Of a stretch of DNA of 19,760 nucleotides, positions 6,283 through 13,196 are shown piece by piece. Every line of letters begins with the position of its first letter. The stretch's first letter is position 1. The notes under the pieces were generated by a model. It was given only the letters and a program-made list of their open reading frames with translations. It was not told the origin of the DNA and searched no databases. The stretch is from Phenylobacterium sp. GTDB lineage: Bacteria; Pseudomonadota; Alphaproteobacteria; Caulobacterales; Caulobacteraceae. The translations under genes and the position numbers were made by a program. The stretch is taken from contig JAQGIX010000071.1 of the NCBI GenBank assembly GCA_028290925.1, positions 1 to 19,760 of the forward strand, written 5' to 3'.

Positions 6283-6519
6283 ATGGCGAGATACTTCTTC
6301 AACACCGTGGACGGACGGCGCTACCCCGATGAAGAGGGCGCCGACCTTCCGGACATACATGCTGTCCGCACGAAGGCCACGCTGGTGATCGGAGAACTCC
6401 TCAAGGAGCAGCCCGCGGACCTTTGGGACACCGGGCGGCTGCGGCTGGAGGTGGCCGACGAGGCCGGCGAGATCGTGCTGCTGGTCGAGGTGTCGCTGAC
6501 CTGCGACATCGCCGCCTGA
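6283..6519 (+). CDS. DUF6894 small protein
   Basis: The 78-residue protein matches a small family common in Rhizobiales and Caulobacterales. It opens with MARYFFNTVDGRRYPDEEG, followed by LPDIHAVRTKAT, a tryptophan-containing LWDTGRLRLEV and a final VADEAGEIVLLVEVSL. The pattern is strand, Asp/Gly turn, helix, two strands. The family has no known biochemical role; members are often seen among stress-induced genes. It is acidic, has no signal peptide and should be cytoplasmic. No ribosome site is visible, but an EcfG-like sequence ends eight bases before the ATG. It is a single gene, apart from the envelope operon that ends 69 bases upstream. Confidence 0.83.
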   Translation: MARYFFNTVDGRRYPDEEGADLPDIHAVRTKATLVIGELLKEQPADLWDTGRLRLEVADEAGEIVLLVEVSLTCDIAA

Positions 6520-6626
6520 GGCTAGGGCGCCTAAGGGCTCGGCGGCGCCGCCGGAACGGAGAACCGCTCCCCACTTTTCCCGGCTGTCGCTCGGATCAAG
6601 GCCGCGCTTCGTGCGTTCGAAGGCGC

Positions 6627-6743
6627 ATGGCGAGTGGACAAGACAATCTGACCCGGTTGGTGGCCGAGCTGCGGCGGGCTGTCATCGCGGTGGAGCTGCG
6701 TCGCGGGCGTCTGGCTCGCCGCCGCGATCACCGCGCCCGCTGA
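6627..6743 (+). CDS. Possible 38-residue basic micro-protein
   Basis: An ATG at 6627 with AAGG five bases upstream opens a 38-residue frame ending at TGA 6741-6743. The product starts MASGQDNLTRLVAELRR, an amphipathic helix, and ends in an Arg-rich tail, LRRGRLARRRDHRAR. The helix looks deliberate, but Arg-rich tails are also what random GC-rich frames encode. No homologue is recognised. It lies in the 523-base stretch between the DUF6894 and holC genes, which holds no long gene. Confidence 0.28.
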   Translation: MASGQDNLTRLVAELRRAVIAVELRRGRLARRRDHRAR

Positions 6744-6759
6744 TCAGCGCCGCGACTGG

Positions 6760-6879
6760 CTAGGGTGAGGCCGTGAGGATCGCCGCCCAGATGGCCGCGC
6801 CAGCCACCGCCGCGCCGAGCGCAAGGCCGCCCAGCACGCCCAGCAGGTAGTCGAGTGCCGGAATCGGCCGCCATGTCAT
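6760..6879 (-). CDS. Possible 39-residue single-helix membrane protein
   Basis: On the minus strand an ATG at 6879 opens a 39-residue frame ending at TAG (6760-6762). The product starts MTWRPIPALDYLLGVLGG and continues as a Gly/Ala-rich hydrophobic helix of about 24 residues, including AIWAAIL, before ending TASP. One clean transmembrane helix with flanking polar ends is typical of real bacterial micro-proteins, and AGGG lies four bases upstream of the ATG. It is convergent with the micro-ORF at 6627. No family is recognised. The 163 bases between it and holC show no further feature. Confidence 0.48.
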   Translation of the reverse strand: MTWRPIPALDYLLGVLGGLALGAAVAGAAIWAAILTASP

Positions 6880-7042
6880 CGGCCCTGGTTTTCCAGTCGG
6901 ATCGGTCCTGCGCCACCAAACCGGGGTTGCAGGGGGCCGGTCTAACCCTGGCGGTGGTGTCAGGCCGTGGCGGGCGGGCGGATTTCGACCTTCGGGTCGG
7001 TTGGCGCTCCCGCCCCGGCCGCAGGCGCGCTAAGGATGGCCC

Positions 7043-7501
7043 ATGAGCGAAGCGGCCTGCGAGGTCTGGTTCTACCATCTGGAGCGCACCGGGCTCGACC
7101 AGGCGCTGCCGGAGCTTCTGGAGAAGACGCTGGCCCGCGGCTGGAAGGCGCTGGTGCGCACCCGCGAGCCGGCGCGGGTGGAGCACCTCGACGGCTGGCT
7201 GTGGAGCTACCGTGACGAGAGCTTCCTGCCGCACGCCCCGGCTGAGGAGCCGAACGCAGCCCGCCAGCCGGTGCTGCTGACCACCGGCTTCGACAATCCC
7301 AACGCCGCCGACGCCCTGTTCCTGGTGGACGGAGCCGAGCCGGGGGAGCTGGCCGGCTTCGCCCGCTGCGTGGTGCTGTTCGACGGCGCCGACGATGGCC
7401 AACTCGCCGAGGCCCGCGCCCTGTGGAGCCGGATCAAGGCCGAGGGCCTGCCCGTCTCCTATTGGAAGCAGCAGGCTCGCGGCTGGGAGAAGCAGGCGTG
7501 A
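7043..7501 (+). CDS. holC: DNA polymerase III chi subunit
   Basis: The 152-residue protein matches HolC (chi), the clamp-loader accessory subunit that binds the single-strand-binding protein tail and links the DnaX complex to the lagging strand. Supporting features are the N-terminal strand EVWFYHLERTGLDQALPELL, the segment ARGWKALVRT, the characteristic LDGWLWSYRDESFLPH (residues 49-64), and the later strands with PVLLTTGFDNPNAADALFLVDG and WSRIKAEGLPVSYWKQ. Length is normal for the family. AAGGA seven bases upstream supports the ATG. In many alphaproteobacteria holC follows the leucyl aminopeptidase gene pepA; that gene is absent here, and instead holC overlaps a lipoprotein gene by GTGA. 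Confidence 0.92.
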   Translation: MSEAACEVWFYHLERTGLDQALPELLEKTLARGWKALVRTREPARVEHLDGWLWSYRDESFLPHAPAEEPNAARQPVLLTTGFDNPNAADALFLVDGAEPGELAGFARCVVLFDGADDGQLAEARALWSRIKAEGLPVSYWKQQARGWEKQA

Positions 7502-7830
7502 GGCGGCTCGCGGCGATCGCCGGGATGCTGCTGATGGCCAGCGCCTGCGCCAGCCCGCCGCAGGCCGAACCGCCGCCGCCCTACGCCCATCCATCCGCGG
7601 AGCCGGCGCCGATCGCCACGCCGGCGCCGCCGCAGAAGGACGCCTGCGGGGCCGCCGATCTGCAGGGGCTGATCGGCCATCCGCGCACTGAGATCCCGGT
7701 GCCCGTGCAACCGGACCGCCAGCGGGTCGCCTGCACCACCTGTCCGGTGACCGAGGATTACCGCCCCGACCGGCTGAACTTCTTCTTCGACGCCGGCAGC
7801 GGGCGGATCCGCGAGATCAAGTGCGGTTAG
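7498..7830 (+). CDS. I78-family peptidase inhibitor-like lipoprotein
   Basis: The 110-residue protein starts at GTG 7498, overlapping the holC stop (GTGA). Its signal peptide ends ASAC (Cys17), a weak lipobox, and a Pro-rich linker follows (about residues 19-47). The C-terminal part matches the I78 inhibitor family: CGAADLQGLIGHPRTEIPV, then YRPDRLNFFFDAGSGRIREI and the final CG. I78 proteins inhibit serine proteases in the fungal prototype; the bacterial members are periplasmic or lipid-anchored and mostly untested. An extra CTTC pair (residues 79-82) could form a disulfide or replace one. Its TAG overlaps the stop of the convergent glycosyltransferase gene. Confidence 0.82.
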   Translation: MRRLAAIAGMLLMASACASPPQAEPPPPYAHPSAEPAPIATPAPPQKDACGAADLQGLIGHPRTEIPVPVQPDRQRVACTTCPVTEDYRPDRLNFFFDAGSGRIREIKCG

Positions 7831-9068
7831 GTCGGCGGTGACGGCGGGATCGCCAGCCCCAGCTCCTTCAATAGTTTCAGCCAGGCGGCGCGGCCCTTTT
7901 CGCGGCTGAAAAGGCGCTCGGCGGTCTTGCGGGCGGCGGCGCGCAGCGGGGCCTGGGCATCCGGGTCGCGGCAGGCGGCGATCAAAGCCTCGGACAGGGC
8001 CGCGGGAGCGAAGAACGGGACCAGGCGACCGTTCACCCCATCCTCGATGGCGTCACGCAGCGGCGGCGTGTCGGAGCCCACCACATAGCAGCCCATCGCC
8101 ATGGCCTCGGACAGCGACCAGGAGAGGACGAAGGGATAGGAATAGTAGACGTGGGCCGTGGAGATCCGCAGCGCCGCCAGCATCCGCGCGTGCGGCACGC
8201 GCCCCAGGAAGTGGACCCGCGCCGGATCTATCTCGACGCCGGCGAAACAAACGTCCTTCCAGGTCTGCCCTTCCGGCGCGGAGCCGGAATAGCCGTGGCC
8301 GCTCGCGTGGCCGATGACGATCACCTGGGCGTTCGGAACCTCGGCTAGCAGGCGGGGCAGGGCGCGGGCGAAGATGTGCAGGCCGCGCAAGGGCTCCATG
8401 TTATTGTTCACGTGGGTGATCACCGGGGTTCCCGGCGCGATCACCCGGCCGTCGCCCAGCGCGAAGGGCTCCGCCGGGCCGGGGCGGATCGCCTCAAGGT
8501 CGACCCCCTCGTGGATGACCCGGATCAGCGGCTGGAAGACCGCCGGCAGGGTGGAGGCTTGAAAACGCGTCGGACACACCAGGGCGTCGGCCTGGGTGAG
8601 GCTTAGCGCCGCGACCGCGTTCTTGGCCGTGCCCAGCAGGACGCCTTCGTCGGTGAGCGGCTTGAACTCGGTGTCGAAGCCGATGTCCAGGCCGTGGCCG
8701 GAATAGAAGAACTCCGGATAGAGGATCTGCTTGGCGTCGGGCCAGACCTCCTTCAGCAGCACGGTCTCGCCCCAGCCGGTGTGGCCGATGATGATCTCCG
8801 GGTTGAAGCCCTGATCGCGGGCGCGCCGCGCGGCCTGCAGCGCCATGGAGCCGCGGATGAAGTCGGCCTCGGCTCGCACCGCCAGCGGGAAGACCCCGAA
8901 GGTCGAGCCCCGCGGGAGAGCGTATTTGAGCATCGGCACGCCCGGCACGTCTTCGGCGGCGTGTTGTTGGGCGAAGGCCACGCAGCGCACGCCCCGGCCG
9001 ACCAGCTGCTGCGCCAGGTCCCGGAACTGCGCCGGGAAGTTGTTGTGCACGAAGAGGACGCCAGCCAT
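7827..9068 (-). CDS. Glycosyltransferase, GT4 family
   Basis: The 413-residue protein has the two-domain GT-B layout. The N-terminal domain opens VLFVHNNFPAQFRDLA (residues 4-19), the start typical of GT4 enzymes with the Glyco_trans_4-like 3 domain. The C-terminal nucleotide-sugar domain has ITHVNNNMEPLRG, VIVIGHASGHGYSG and the conserved SWSLSEAMAMGCYVVGSD (316-333) containing the EX7E-region glutamate. It has no membrane helix and should act at the cytoplasmic face, adding a sugar to a polysaccharide, lipid or protein acceptor that cannot be named. The ATG has no clear ribosome site. The membrane protein gene 90 bases upstream, on the same strand, may be co-transcribed. Confidence 0.88.
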   Translation of the reverse strand: MAGVLFVHNNFPAQFRDLAQQLVGRGVRCVAFAQQHAAEDVPGVPMLKYALPRGSTFGVFPLAVRAEADFIRGSMALQAARRARDQGFNPEIIIGHTGWGETVLLKEVWPDAKQILYPEFFYSGHGLDIGFDTEFKPLTDEGVLLGTAKNAVAALSLTQADALVCPTRFQASTLPAVFQPLIRVIHEGVDLEAIRPGPAEPFALGDGRVIAPGTPVITHVNNNMEPLRGLHIFARALPRLLAEVPNAQVIVIGHASGHGYSGSAPEGQTWKDVCFAGVEIDPARVHFLGRVPHARMLAALRISTAHVYYSYPFVLSWSLSEAMAMGCYVVGSDTPPLRDAIEDGVNGRLVPFFAPAALSEALIAACRDPDAQAPLRAAARKTAERLFSREKGRAAWLKLLKELGLAIPPSPPT

Positions 9069-9158
9069 GAGCGGGTGGTTATGGCCCGGCCCACACCCCT
9101 CCCGCTAGAGCCGGGGTGCGGGAAATCGACTGATTTCGACCGGGCGCGGCGCGGCGCC

Positions 9159-10169
9159 TCAGCGGCGGCGCAGGATGGCGTCGCCGGCCAGCGCCAGGGA
9201 GGCGATGATCAGCGGCAGCACGTAGTAGGCCAGCCGGTAGCCGAGGAAGGCCGCCGCCAGCGGCGCCGGGGCGGCGCTCGGCAGCAGGGTGGAGATCGTG
9301 CCCTCGAAGACGCCCGCGCCCCCCGGGACGGTGGACAGCAGCCCCACGACGCAGGCCACCGCATAGGCGCCGACGAAGCTCGCATAGCTGGTCATGCCGT
9401 GCGGCAGCAGGATCCAGACGATGCCGGCGGCGATGCCGTTGTCCACCACGCCGAGGACCAGCTGCAGCACCGCATCGCGGGCCGTCGGCAGCATCAGGCT
9501 GTGGCCGAAGGCGGAGAGCGGCTTGTCGTGGCGTATGGCGCAGAGCGCGACCCAGGCAAGGGCGCCTGCCAGCAGCAGGCCGCCGGCGCCGCGGGCCAGC
9601 GGGATCGGGATCGCGGTGGCGGCGAGCTCGGCGTGGCTCGCCAGCAGCAGACCGCTGCCGCCCAACGCGCTCAGTCCCACGGCGAAGGACATGCCGTTGA
9701 ACAGTGTCGTGGCGGCGACCTGGGTGAGCCCGACGCCATAGCGTTCGTAGAGGCGCGCGCGCACCGCGCCGGCGACCAGCAGGTTGGCGCCGATGGCATG
9801 GCCGATCGCGCCGGCCAGGAACGAGCCGGCGATCGCCACCCCCCAGGGGAGGGTCTTGCCCGCCCACCGGAGACCCAGCCACTCGACGACGCCCATGAGC
9901 ATGAAGCTAAGCGCTGAGAGCAGCAGCGCCGCGAGGATCGCCGCGTGGCCCCAGCCGTCCATGGCCCTCGCCACGGCCGTCCAGCTCAGGCCGCGGAACT
10001 CGCGGCGCAGCACCAAGAAGGCGGCGACCAGCAGGACCAGGGGCACGATCCGCAGCGCCAGCTTGGAGATTCCGGCTAGCGGGTGCGCGGCCGTCGCCGG
10101 CAGGGCATGGGCCAGCTCCTCCTCGATGGGTTCGGAGGGCGGCTGGGGGGGCGGATCGGTTTTCAGCAC
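9159..10169 (-). CDS. YbhN/MprF N-domain-like integral membrane protein
   Basis: The 336-residue protein has a disordered Pro/Glu-rich cytoplasmic start (residues 1-32) followed by about eight hydrophobic helices. The family signature VPGGAGVFEG (281-290) lies before the last helices, with RARLYERYGV (137-146) and GYRLAYYVLPL (310-320) also as in the UPF0104/YbhN and lysyl-PG synthetase flippase-domain group. Those proteins move or modify membrane lipids; the aminoacyl-transferase domain of MprF is missing here, so a lipid-flipping or transport role is the best guess. The start is GTG at 10169 with GGAG six bases upstream. It precedes the GT4 gene on the same strand, so a joint role in a lipid-linked sugar is possible. 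Confidence 0.85.
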   Translation of the reverse strand: MLKTDPPPQPPSEPIEEELAHALPATAAHPLAGISKLALRIVPLVLLVAAFLVLRREFRGLSWTAVARAMDGWGHAAILAALLLSALSFMLMGVVEWLGLRWAGKTLPWGVAIAGSFLAGAIGHAIGANLLVAGAVRARLYERYGVGLTQVAATTLFNGMSFAVGLSALGGSGLLLASHAELAATAIPIPLARGAGGLLLAGALAWVALCAIRHDKPLSAFGHSLMLPTARDAVLQLVLGVVDNGIAAGIVWILLPHGMTSYASFVGAYAVACVVGLLSTVPGGAGVFEGTISTLLPSAAPAPLAAAFLGYRLAYYVLPLIIASLALAGDAILRRR

Positions 10170-10261
10170 GACGGGCTCCAGTCTCTGTCGAGTCGGAGGC
10201 GCGGGTCACCCGGTTCAAGCCGGGGAAGGGCGGCCGCGGTTCCGTAGTCCGTAGGTTGATG

Positions 10262-10286
10262 GGAACCGAAGTCCACGGCGCCGGTT
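10262..10286 (+). promoter_or_regulatory. EcfG-like promoter before the BON-domain gene
   Basis: GGAAC at 10262-10266, a 16-base spacer, then GGTT at 10283-10286. This fits the GGAAC-N16/17-(C/G)GTT pattern of EcfG/SigT general-stress promoters without mismatch to the degenerate form. The expected start of transcription leaves a leader of about 30 bases with AAGGAG before the ATG at 10324. It is the best of the candidates in the window. Confidence 0.55.
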
Positions 10287-10323
10287 GTCGGCCGTAAGCT
10301 TCCCAAGCTCAAGGAGACGTCCC

Positions 10324-10938
10324 ATGCCCCGGTTTGATCGGCGTGATCGCGGCGAAGACCACCGCGCAGGGCCCGAAGACCCGCGCAACCGGGCGGATTT
10401 CGGCCAGGCGGACTATTCCAGCGACTACGGATATGACCCGGACGCGCGCAGCGGCTACCGCGCCGCCGAACGCGTGGAGCCACGCGACGACGACTACGGC
10501 CAGGCCGACTATTCCGCCGACTGGGCCTATGACCGCGAGCGCGGCCGCCCCTACCGTCGCTATTCGCAGGACGATCGCGGGATGGAGCGCGAGGATCGCT
10601 ACGGCGAGGGTCCCGACGGGCGCGAGCCGCGCTCCTGGGTGGACCGCGCCGGCGAGTTCCTCACTGGCCGGGACGTCGAGGATCGCCCGCCGCGCAGCCG
10701 CCGCGGGCCCTCCGACCGGGTGCTCTGGACGGTGATCGTCGAGCGGCTGAAGGACCAGCGGGGGCTCGACCTGCATGACGTGGAGGTGCTCGTCGACAAC
10801 GCCGAGGTCACCCTCAACGGGACGATCCGGCGCAAGGACGACAAGCGGCGCATCGAGGATATCGTCGACATCGACGGCGTCCGGCACGTGCAGAACAACC
10901 TGCGGGTCCGCGACCGCGGCCACTGGACGTTTCTCTAG
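10324..10938 (+). CDS. BON-domain protein with repetitive disordered N-terminus
   Basis: The 204-residue protein ends in one BON domain (about residues 131-198), seen as the helix LWTVIVERLKDQRGLD, the strand VEVLVDNAEVTLNGTI and VRHVQNNLRV. BON domains bind phospholipid or pair with other envelope proteins, and OsmY-type members are stress-induced. The first 130 residues are polar and rich in Arg, Asp and Tyr, with a duplicated block: FGQADYSSDYGYD at residue 26 and YGQADYSADWAYD at residue 58, a period of 32. No signal peptide is visible, which is unusual for OsmY-like proteins and suggests a cytoplasmic place. AAGGAG before the ATG at 10324 sets the start. Its TAG overlaps the stop of the convergent VanZ-like gene. 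Confidence 0.83.
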   Translation: MPRFDRRDRGEDHRAGPEDPRNRADFGQADYSSDYGYDPDARSGYRAAERVEPRDDDYGQADYSADWAYDRERGRPYRRYSQDDRGMEREDRYGEGPDGREPRSWVDRAGEFLTGRDVEDRPPRSRRGPSDRVLWTVIVERLKDQRGLDLHDVEVLVDNAEVTLNGTIRRKDDKRRIEDIVDIDGVRHVQNNLRVRDRGHWTFL

Positions 10939-11378
10939 GGCTGGGCCGCCGGCGGCGCGCGCCTGGGGAACCGCCGCCGGAAGCGCTCGATCACCACGGG
11001 GGCGAAGGCCGCCGCCATCCCCCCCATGTCGGCGACCCAGTTGTCCACCAGCGGCCACAGGTGCGCGCCGGCCAGCAGGTGCGTGGCTTCCAGCAGGAGC
11101 GCGAACAGCAGGTAACCGGTCCCGATCCGCCGCAGATGGGTGCGCGGCATGGCGGCCAGGCCGAACAGGGTCGCGACGTAGAAGGCCGCGAAGTGCTCCA
11201 GGTAATGCGAGCGGACGAACTGCGGGATCATCCACCGCGGCAGGAACACGGTGATCACGATCGCCAGGGCGGCGCCCAGGAAGGCGAGCCTGGCCAGAAC
11301 CGCCAGCGGGCCGGTGTCCGGATAGCGGCCGTCACCGAACAGGGTGCGGTCTTCGCCTCGGGGGCCGGCCTCGCTCAT
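10935..11378 (-). CDS. VanZ-like membrane protein
   Basis: The 147-residue protein has four hydrophobic segments and polar ends, as in the VanZ-like family: LAFLGAALAIVITVFLPRWM, then YLEHFAAFYVATLFGLA, YLLFALLLEATHLL and VADMGGMAAAFAPVVI. The conserved acidic and histidine positions (LEHF, EATH, WVADMGG) are present. VanZ was first described as a teicoplanin-resistance accessory; most members, including short ones like this, have no proven role and may sense or act on lipid-linked precursors. There is no resistance operon around it. The ATG lacks a strong ribosome site. It is divergent from the PHA-system gene across 67 bases that contain the hairpin at 11384. Confidence 0.78.
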   Translation of the reverse strand: MSEAGPRGEDRTLFGDGRYPDTGPLAVLARLAFLGAALAIVITVFLPRWMIPQFVRSHYLEHFAAFYVATLFGLAAMPRTHLRRIGTGYLLFALLLEATHLLAGAHLWPLVDNWVADMGGMAAAFAPVVIERFRRRFPRRAPPAAQP

Positions 11379-11383
11379 CGCCC

Positions 11384-11401
11384 CGAAGCTAGAAGGCTTC
11401 G
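11384..11401. other. Small inverted repeat between divergent genes
   Basis: CGAAGC (11384-11389) and GCTTCG (11396-11401) are separated by six bases. The repeat starts just before the VanZ-like ATG on the minus strand and lies about 45 bases before the PHA-system ATG on the plus strand. Its position fits an operator for either gene; it may also be chance. Confidence 0.3.
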
Positions 11402-11410
11402 CGAGATCGC

Positions 11411-11437
11411 GGAACCCCTTCGGCGGCCCTAACCGTT
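11411..11437 (+). promoter_or_regulatory. Off-spacing EcfG-like candidate before the PHA-system gene
   Basis: GGAAC at 11411-11415 and an exact CGTT at 11434-11437, but the spacer is 18 bases rather than 16 or 17. The ATG follows eight bases after CGTT, the same distance as at the DUF6894 gene. The spacing makes it doubtful. Confidence 0.28.
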
Positions 11438-11445
11438 AGAGGCGT

Positions 11446-11754
11446 ATGAGCAGGGCCGTCACCGTCACCATTCCGCACGAGCTCGGCCGGGCCGAGGCGC
11501 GCCGCCGGATCGAGGCGGGGTTCGACGACCTGTCGCGCCATCTCGGCGGCCTGGGCGCCGTCTCCAAGAGCTGGGAGGGCGACCGGTTGTCGTTCGCCTT
11601 CGCCGCCATGGGCCAGGCGATCTCCGGCTCGGTGGACGTCGCCGACCGGGCGATCCATCTCGAGGTGCTGCTGCCCGGCCTGCTCGCCATGATGGCCGGC
11701 AAGCTGAAGGGGCGGCTGCAGAAGGAAGGCCAGCTGCTGCTGGAAAAGAAATAG
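11446..11754 (+). CDS. Polyhydroxyalkanoic acid system family small protein
   Basis: The 102-residue protein matches the family annotated as polyhydroxyalkanoic acid system (PHA granule region) proteins: VTVTIPHELGRAEARRRIEAG at the start, a central strand pair with SWEGDRLSFAFAAMGQAISG, and VDVADRAIHLEVLLPGLLAMMAG before a basic C-terminal helix. The family name comes from genes near PHA synthase; here there is no PHA synthase or phasin in the window, so the link to storage granules is not supported by context. The fold looks like a small alpha/beta (START/Activator-like) ligand or protein binder. AGAGG just before the ATG is a weak ribosome site. Confidence 0.82.
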   Translation: MSRAVTVTIPHELGRAEARRRIEAGFDDLSRHLGGLGAVSKSWEGDRLSFAFAAMGQAISGSVDVADRAIHLEVLLPGLLAMMAGKLKGRLQKEGQLLLEKK

Positions 11755-11792
11755 CTCCGTTCATTCCGACGACCGACCACGAGGAAGATCCC

Positions 11793-12071
11793 ATGCCCAA
11801 CAAGCCGACCGAAGACCCAGGCAAGCACTTCACCCACGGCTCCGGCGGCGCGAATGCCGACATGGCCGTGGAAGGCGAGGCGAAGCACGAGGACCGGCAC
11901 ATCGATGCCCCGCACTCACGGCCTGCCGAGCCGCTGTCCAAGCACGAGAAGCACGACCAGCTGGCCGACAAGGAAGCCGGCGCCGAGGACCGCCAGGAGG
12001 CCTTGCTGGACGAGGCGCTGGAGGAGACCTTCCCCGGATCCGACCCGATCAGCCCCAAGCACATCACCTGA
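11793..12071 (+). CDS. Small acidic, disordered protein with ETFPxSDP tail
   Basis: The 92-residue protein is very hydrophilic, rich in Glu, Asp, Lys and His, and probably unfolded for most of its length. The last 24 residues contain LLDEALEETFPGSDPISP, which matches a short tail motif (DEALExTFPASDPPS) that I know from many small proteobacterial proteins of unknown role. GAGGAAG six bases before the ATG supports the start. It follows the PHA-system gene by 38 bases on the same strand and may be co-transcribed. Its neighbours suggest a stress-related protein, but no biochemical role can be assigned. Its stop lies 20 bases from the stop of the convergent YihY-type gene. Confidence 0.75.
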   Translation: MPNKPTEDPGKHFTHGSGGANADMAVEGEAKHEDRHIDAPHSRPAEPLSKHEKHDQLADKEAGAEDRQEALLDEALEETFPGSDPISPKHIT

Positions 12072-12091
12072 GGACTCAGAGCGTCAGGCGG

Positions 12092-13060
12092 CTACCCGGT
12101 CGTCTGGCGTTCGACCTCGGAGTTGAGCTCGGCGCCGGCCAGGATGATCAGGTTGGAGAGCCAGTTCCACATCATGAAGCCGACCACGGCGCCCAGCGAG
12201 CCATAGGTCTTGTCGTAGTGGGCGAAGTTGCCGACGTAGAGCGAAAACAGGGCCGAGACCGCCAGCCACAGGACGAGCGCCGCGGCGCTGCCCGGCGTGA
12301 TCCACGCGAAGCGGGCCGGGTGGCGGCTTGGGCCGAAGCGGTAGAGCAAGGCGATGCCGACGCCCATGGCGACCAGCAGCAACGGCCAGCTGATGAGGTT
12401 GAGCAGCACGGCCGCGTGGTGGCCGGCATAGGCCTCGACCGCTGGGCCGGCGCCCAGGACCGCGACGGCGGCCAGTCCGAACACCAGCATGCCGAGGGTG
12501 AAGGCGAGAGATATCAAGACCCTGCGAAGAAAATTTCGCGTCTCGCGCTGTTCATAGGCGATGTTGAGGCCGGTCATCAGCGCCGCCACCGCCCCGTTGG
12601 CGCTCCAGATCGAAGTGACCAGGCCGACGACGAACGTCAGCGACAGGCCGCCTTTCTGGGCCTCGGCCAGGCGGATCATCTGGTCGCCGAAGAACGTCAC
12701 TGCGCTGCCGGGCAGGATGACCGCGAGCACCTGCAGGTCGTGCTGCGCCTGGGCCACGTCGGAGAACAGGCCGTAGAGCGCAACGAAGGCGGCGAGGCCG
12801 GGGAAGATGGCCAGGAGCGTGTAGAAGCTGACGCCGGCCGCGATCAGCGAAATCTGGTCGTCCGTGAACTCCTTGTAGGTGCGGACCAGGATCTCCTTCC
12901 AGCCCTGCAGCGGAATGCGAAGCGGCGAGCTGGCCATGCGTCCGGGCCCGAGGTGGCGGCCGCCGGCGGGCTCCGCGCCGCGCAGCGCCAGGACGCCGGC
13001 CCCCGCCAGCATGGCGATGGGCGCGGCCTCGAGCACCAGCTTCGGAATCAGCCGCGCCAT
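12092..13060 (-). CDS. YihY/BrkB-family inner membrane protein
   Basis: The 322-residue protein matches the YihY/virulence factor BrkB family (once misnamed ribonuclease BN). The signature LIAAGVSFYTLLAIFPGLAA (residues 72-91) is followed by several membrane helices, a central SIWSANGAVAALMTGLNIAY and a C-terminal helix with GAVVGFMMWNWLSNLIILAG. About six to seven helices are predicted, including one near the start. The transported or bound molecule is unknown. I place the start at ATG 13060, after AAGGA; the frame extends back to 13219, but that part would overlap the divergent channel gene and looks random. A GGAAC-N16-CATT sequence lies upstream. Confidence 0.86.
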   Translation of the reverse strand: MARLIPKLVLEAAPIAMLAGAGVLALRGAEPAGGRHLGPGRMASSPLRIPLQGWKEILVRTYKEFTDDQISLIAAGVSFYTLLAIFPGLAAFVALYGLFSDVAQAQHDLQVLAVILPGSAVTFFGDQMIRLAEAQKGGLSLTFVVGLVTSIWSANGAVAALMTGLNIAYEQRETRNFLRRVLISLAFTLGMLVFGLAAVAVLGAGPAVEAYAGHHAAVLLNLISWPLLLVAMGVGIALLYRFGPSRHPARFAWITPGSAAALVLWLAVSALFSLYVGNFAHYDKTYGSLGAVVGFMMWNWLSNLIILAGAELNSEVERQTTG

Positions 13061-13095
13061 GGTCAGGGGGTCCTTCGTCACATCGACGCGGCGGC

Positions 13096-13120
13096 AATGC
13101 CCGAATCGGCGCGCGGTTCC
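13096..13120 (-). promoter_or_regulatory. EcfG-like promoter candidate before the YihY/BrkB gene
   Basis: Read on the minus strand: GGAAC (13120-13116), a 16-base spacer, then CATT (13099-13096), one base from CGTT. It would leave a leader of about 30 bases before the ATG at 13060, a normal arrangement. Confidence 0.4.
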
Positions 13121-13196
13121 TGAGGCTAAATCCCTGACGCCGCGGCGAAAGCTGGAGGGTTCGTCGGCCCGCCCACCGCGTGCTAAGCGTCGCCGC

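Noticed and set aside
9094..9118. CACCCC...GGGGTG inverted repeat between the membrane protein and GT4 genes, considered as a terminator
   Set aside because: Only six pairs with a long loop and no U tract; too weak to separate the two genes transcriptionally.
10239..10243. A second GGAAC on the minus strand as an EcfG promoter for the YbhN-like gene
   Set aside because: At 16 or 17 bases the following tetramer differs from CGTT at two positions.
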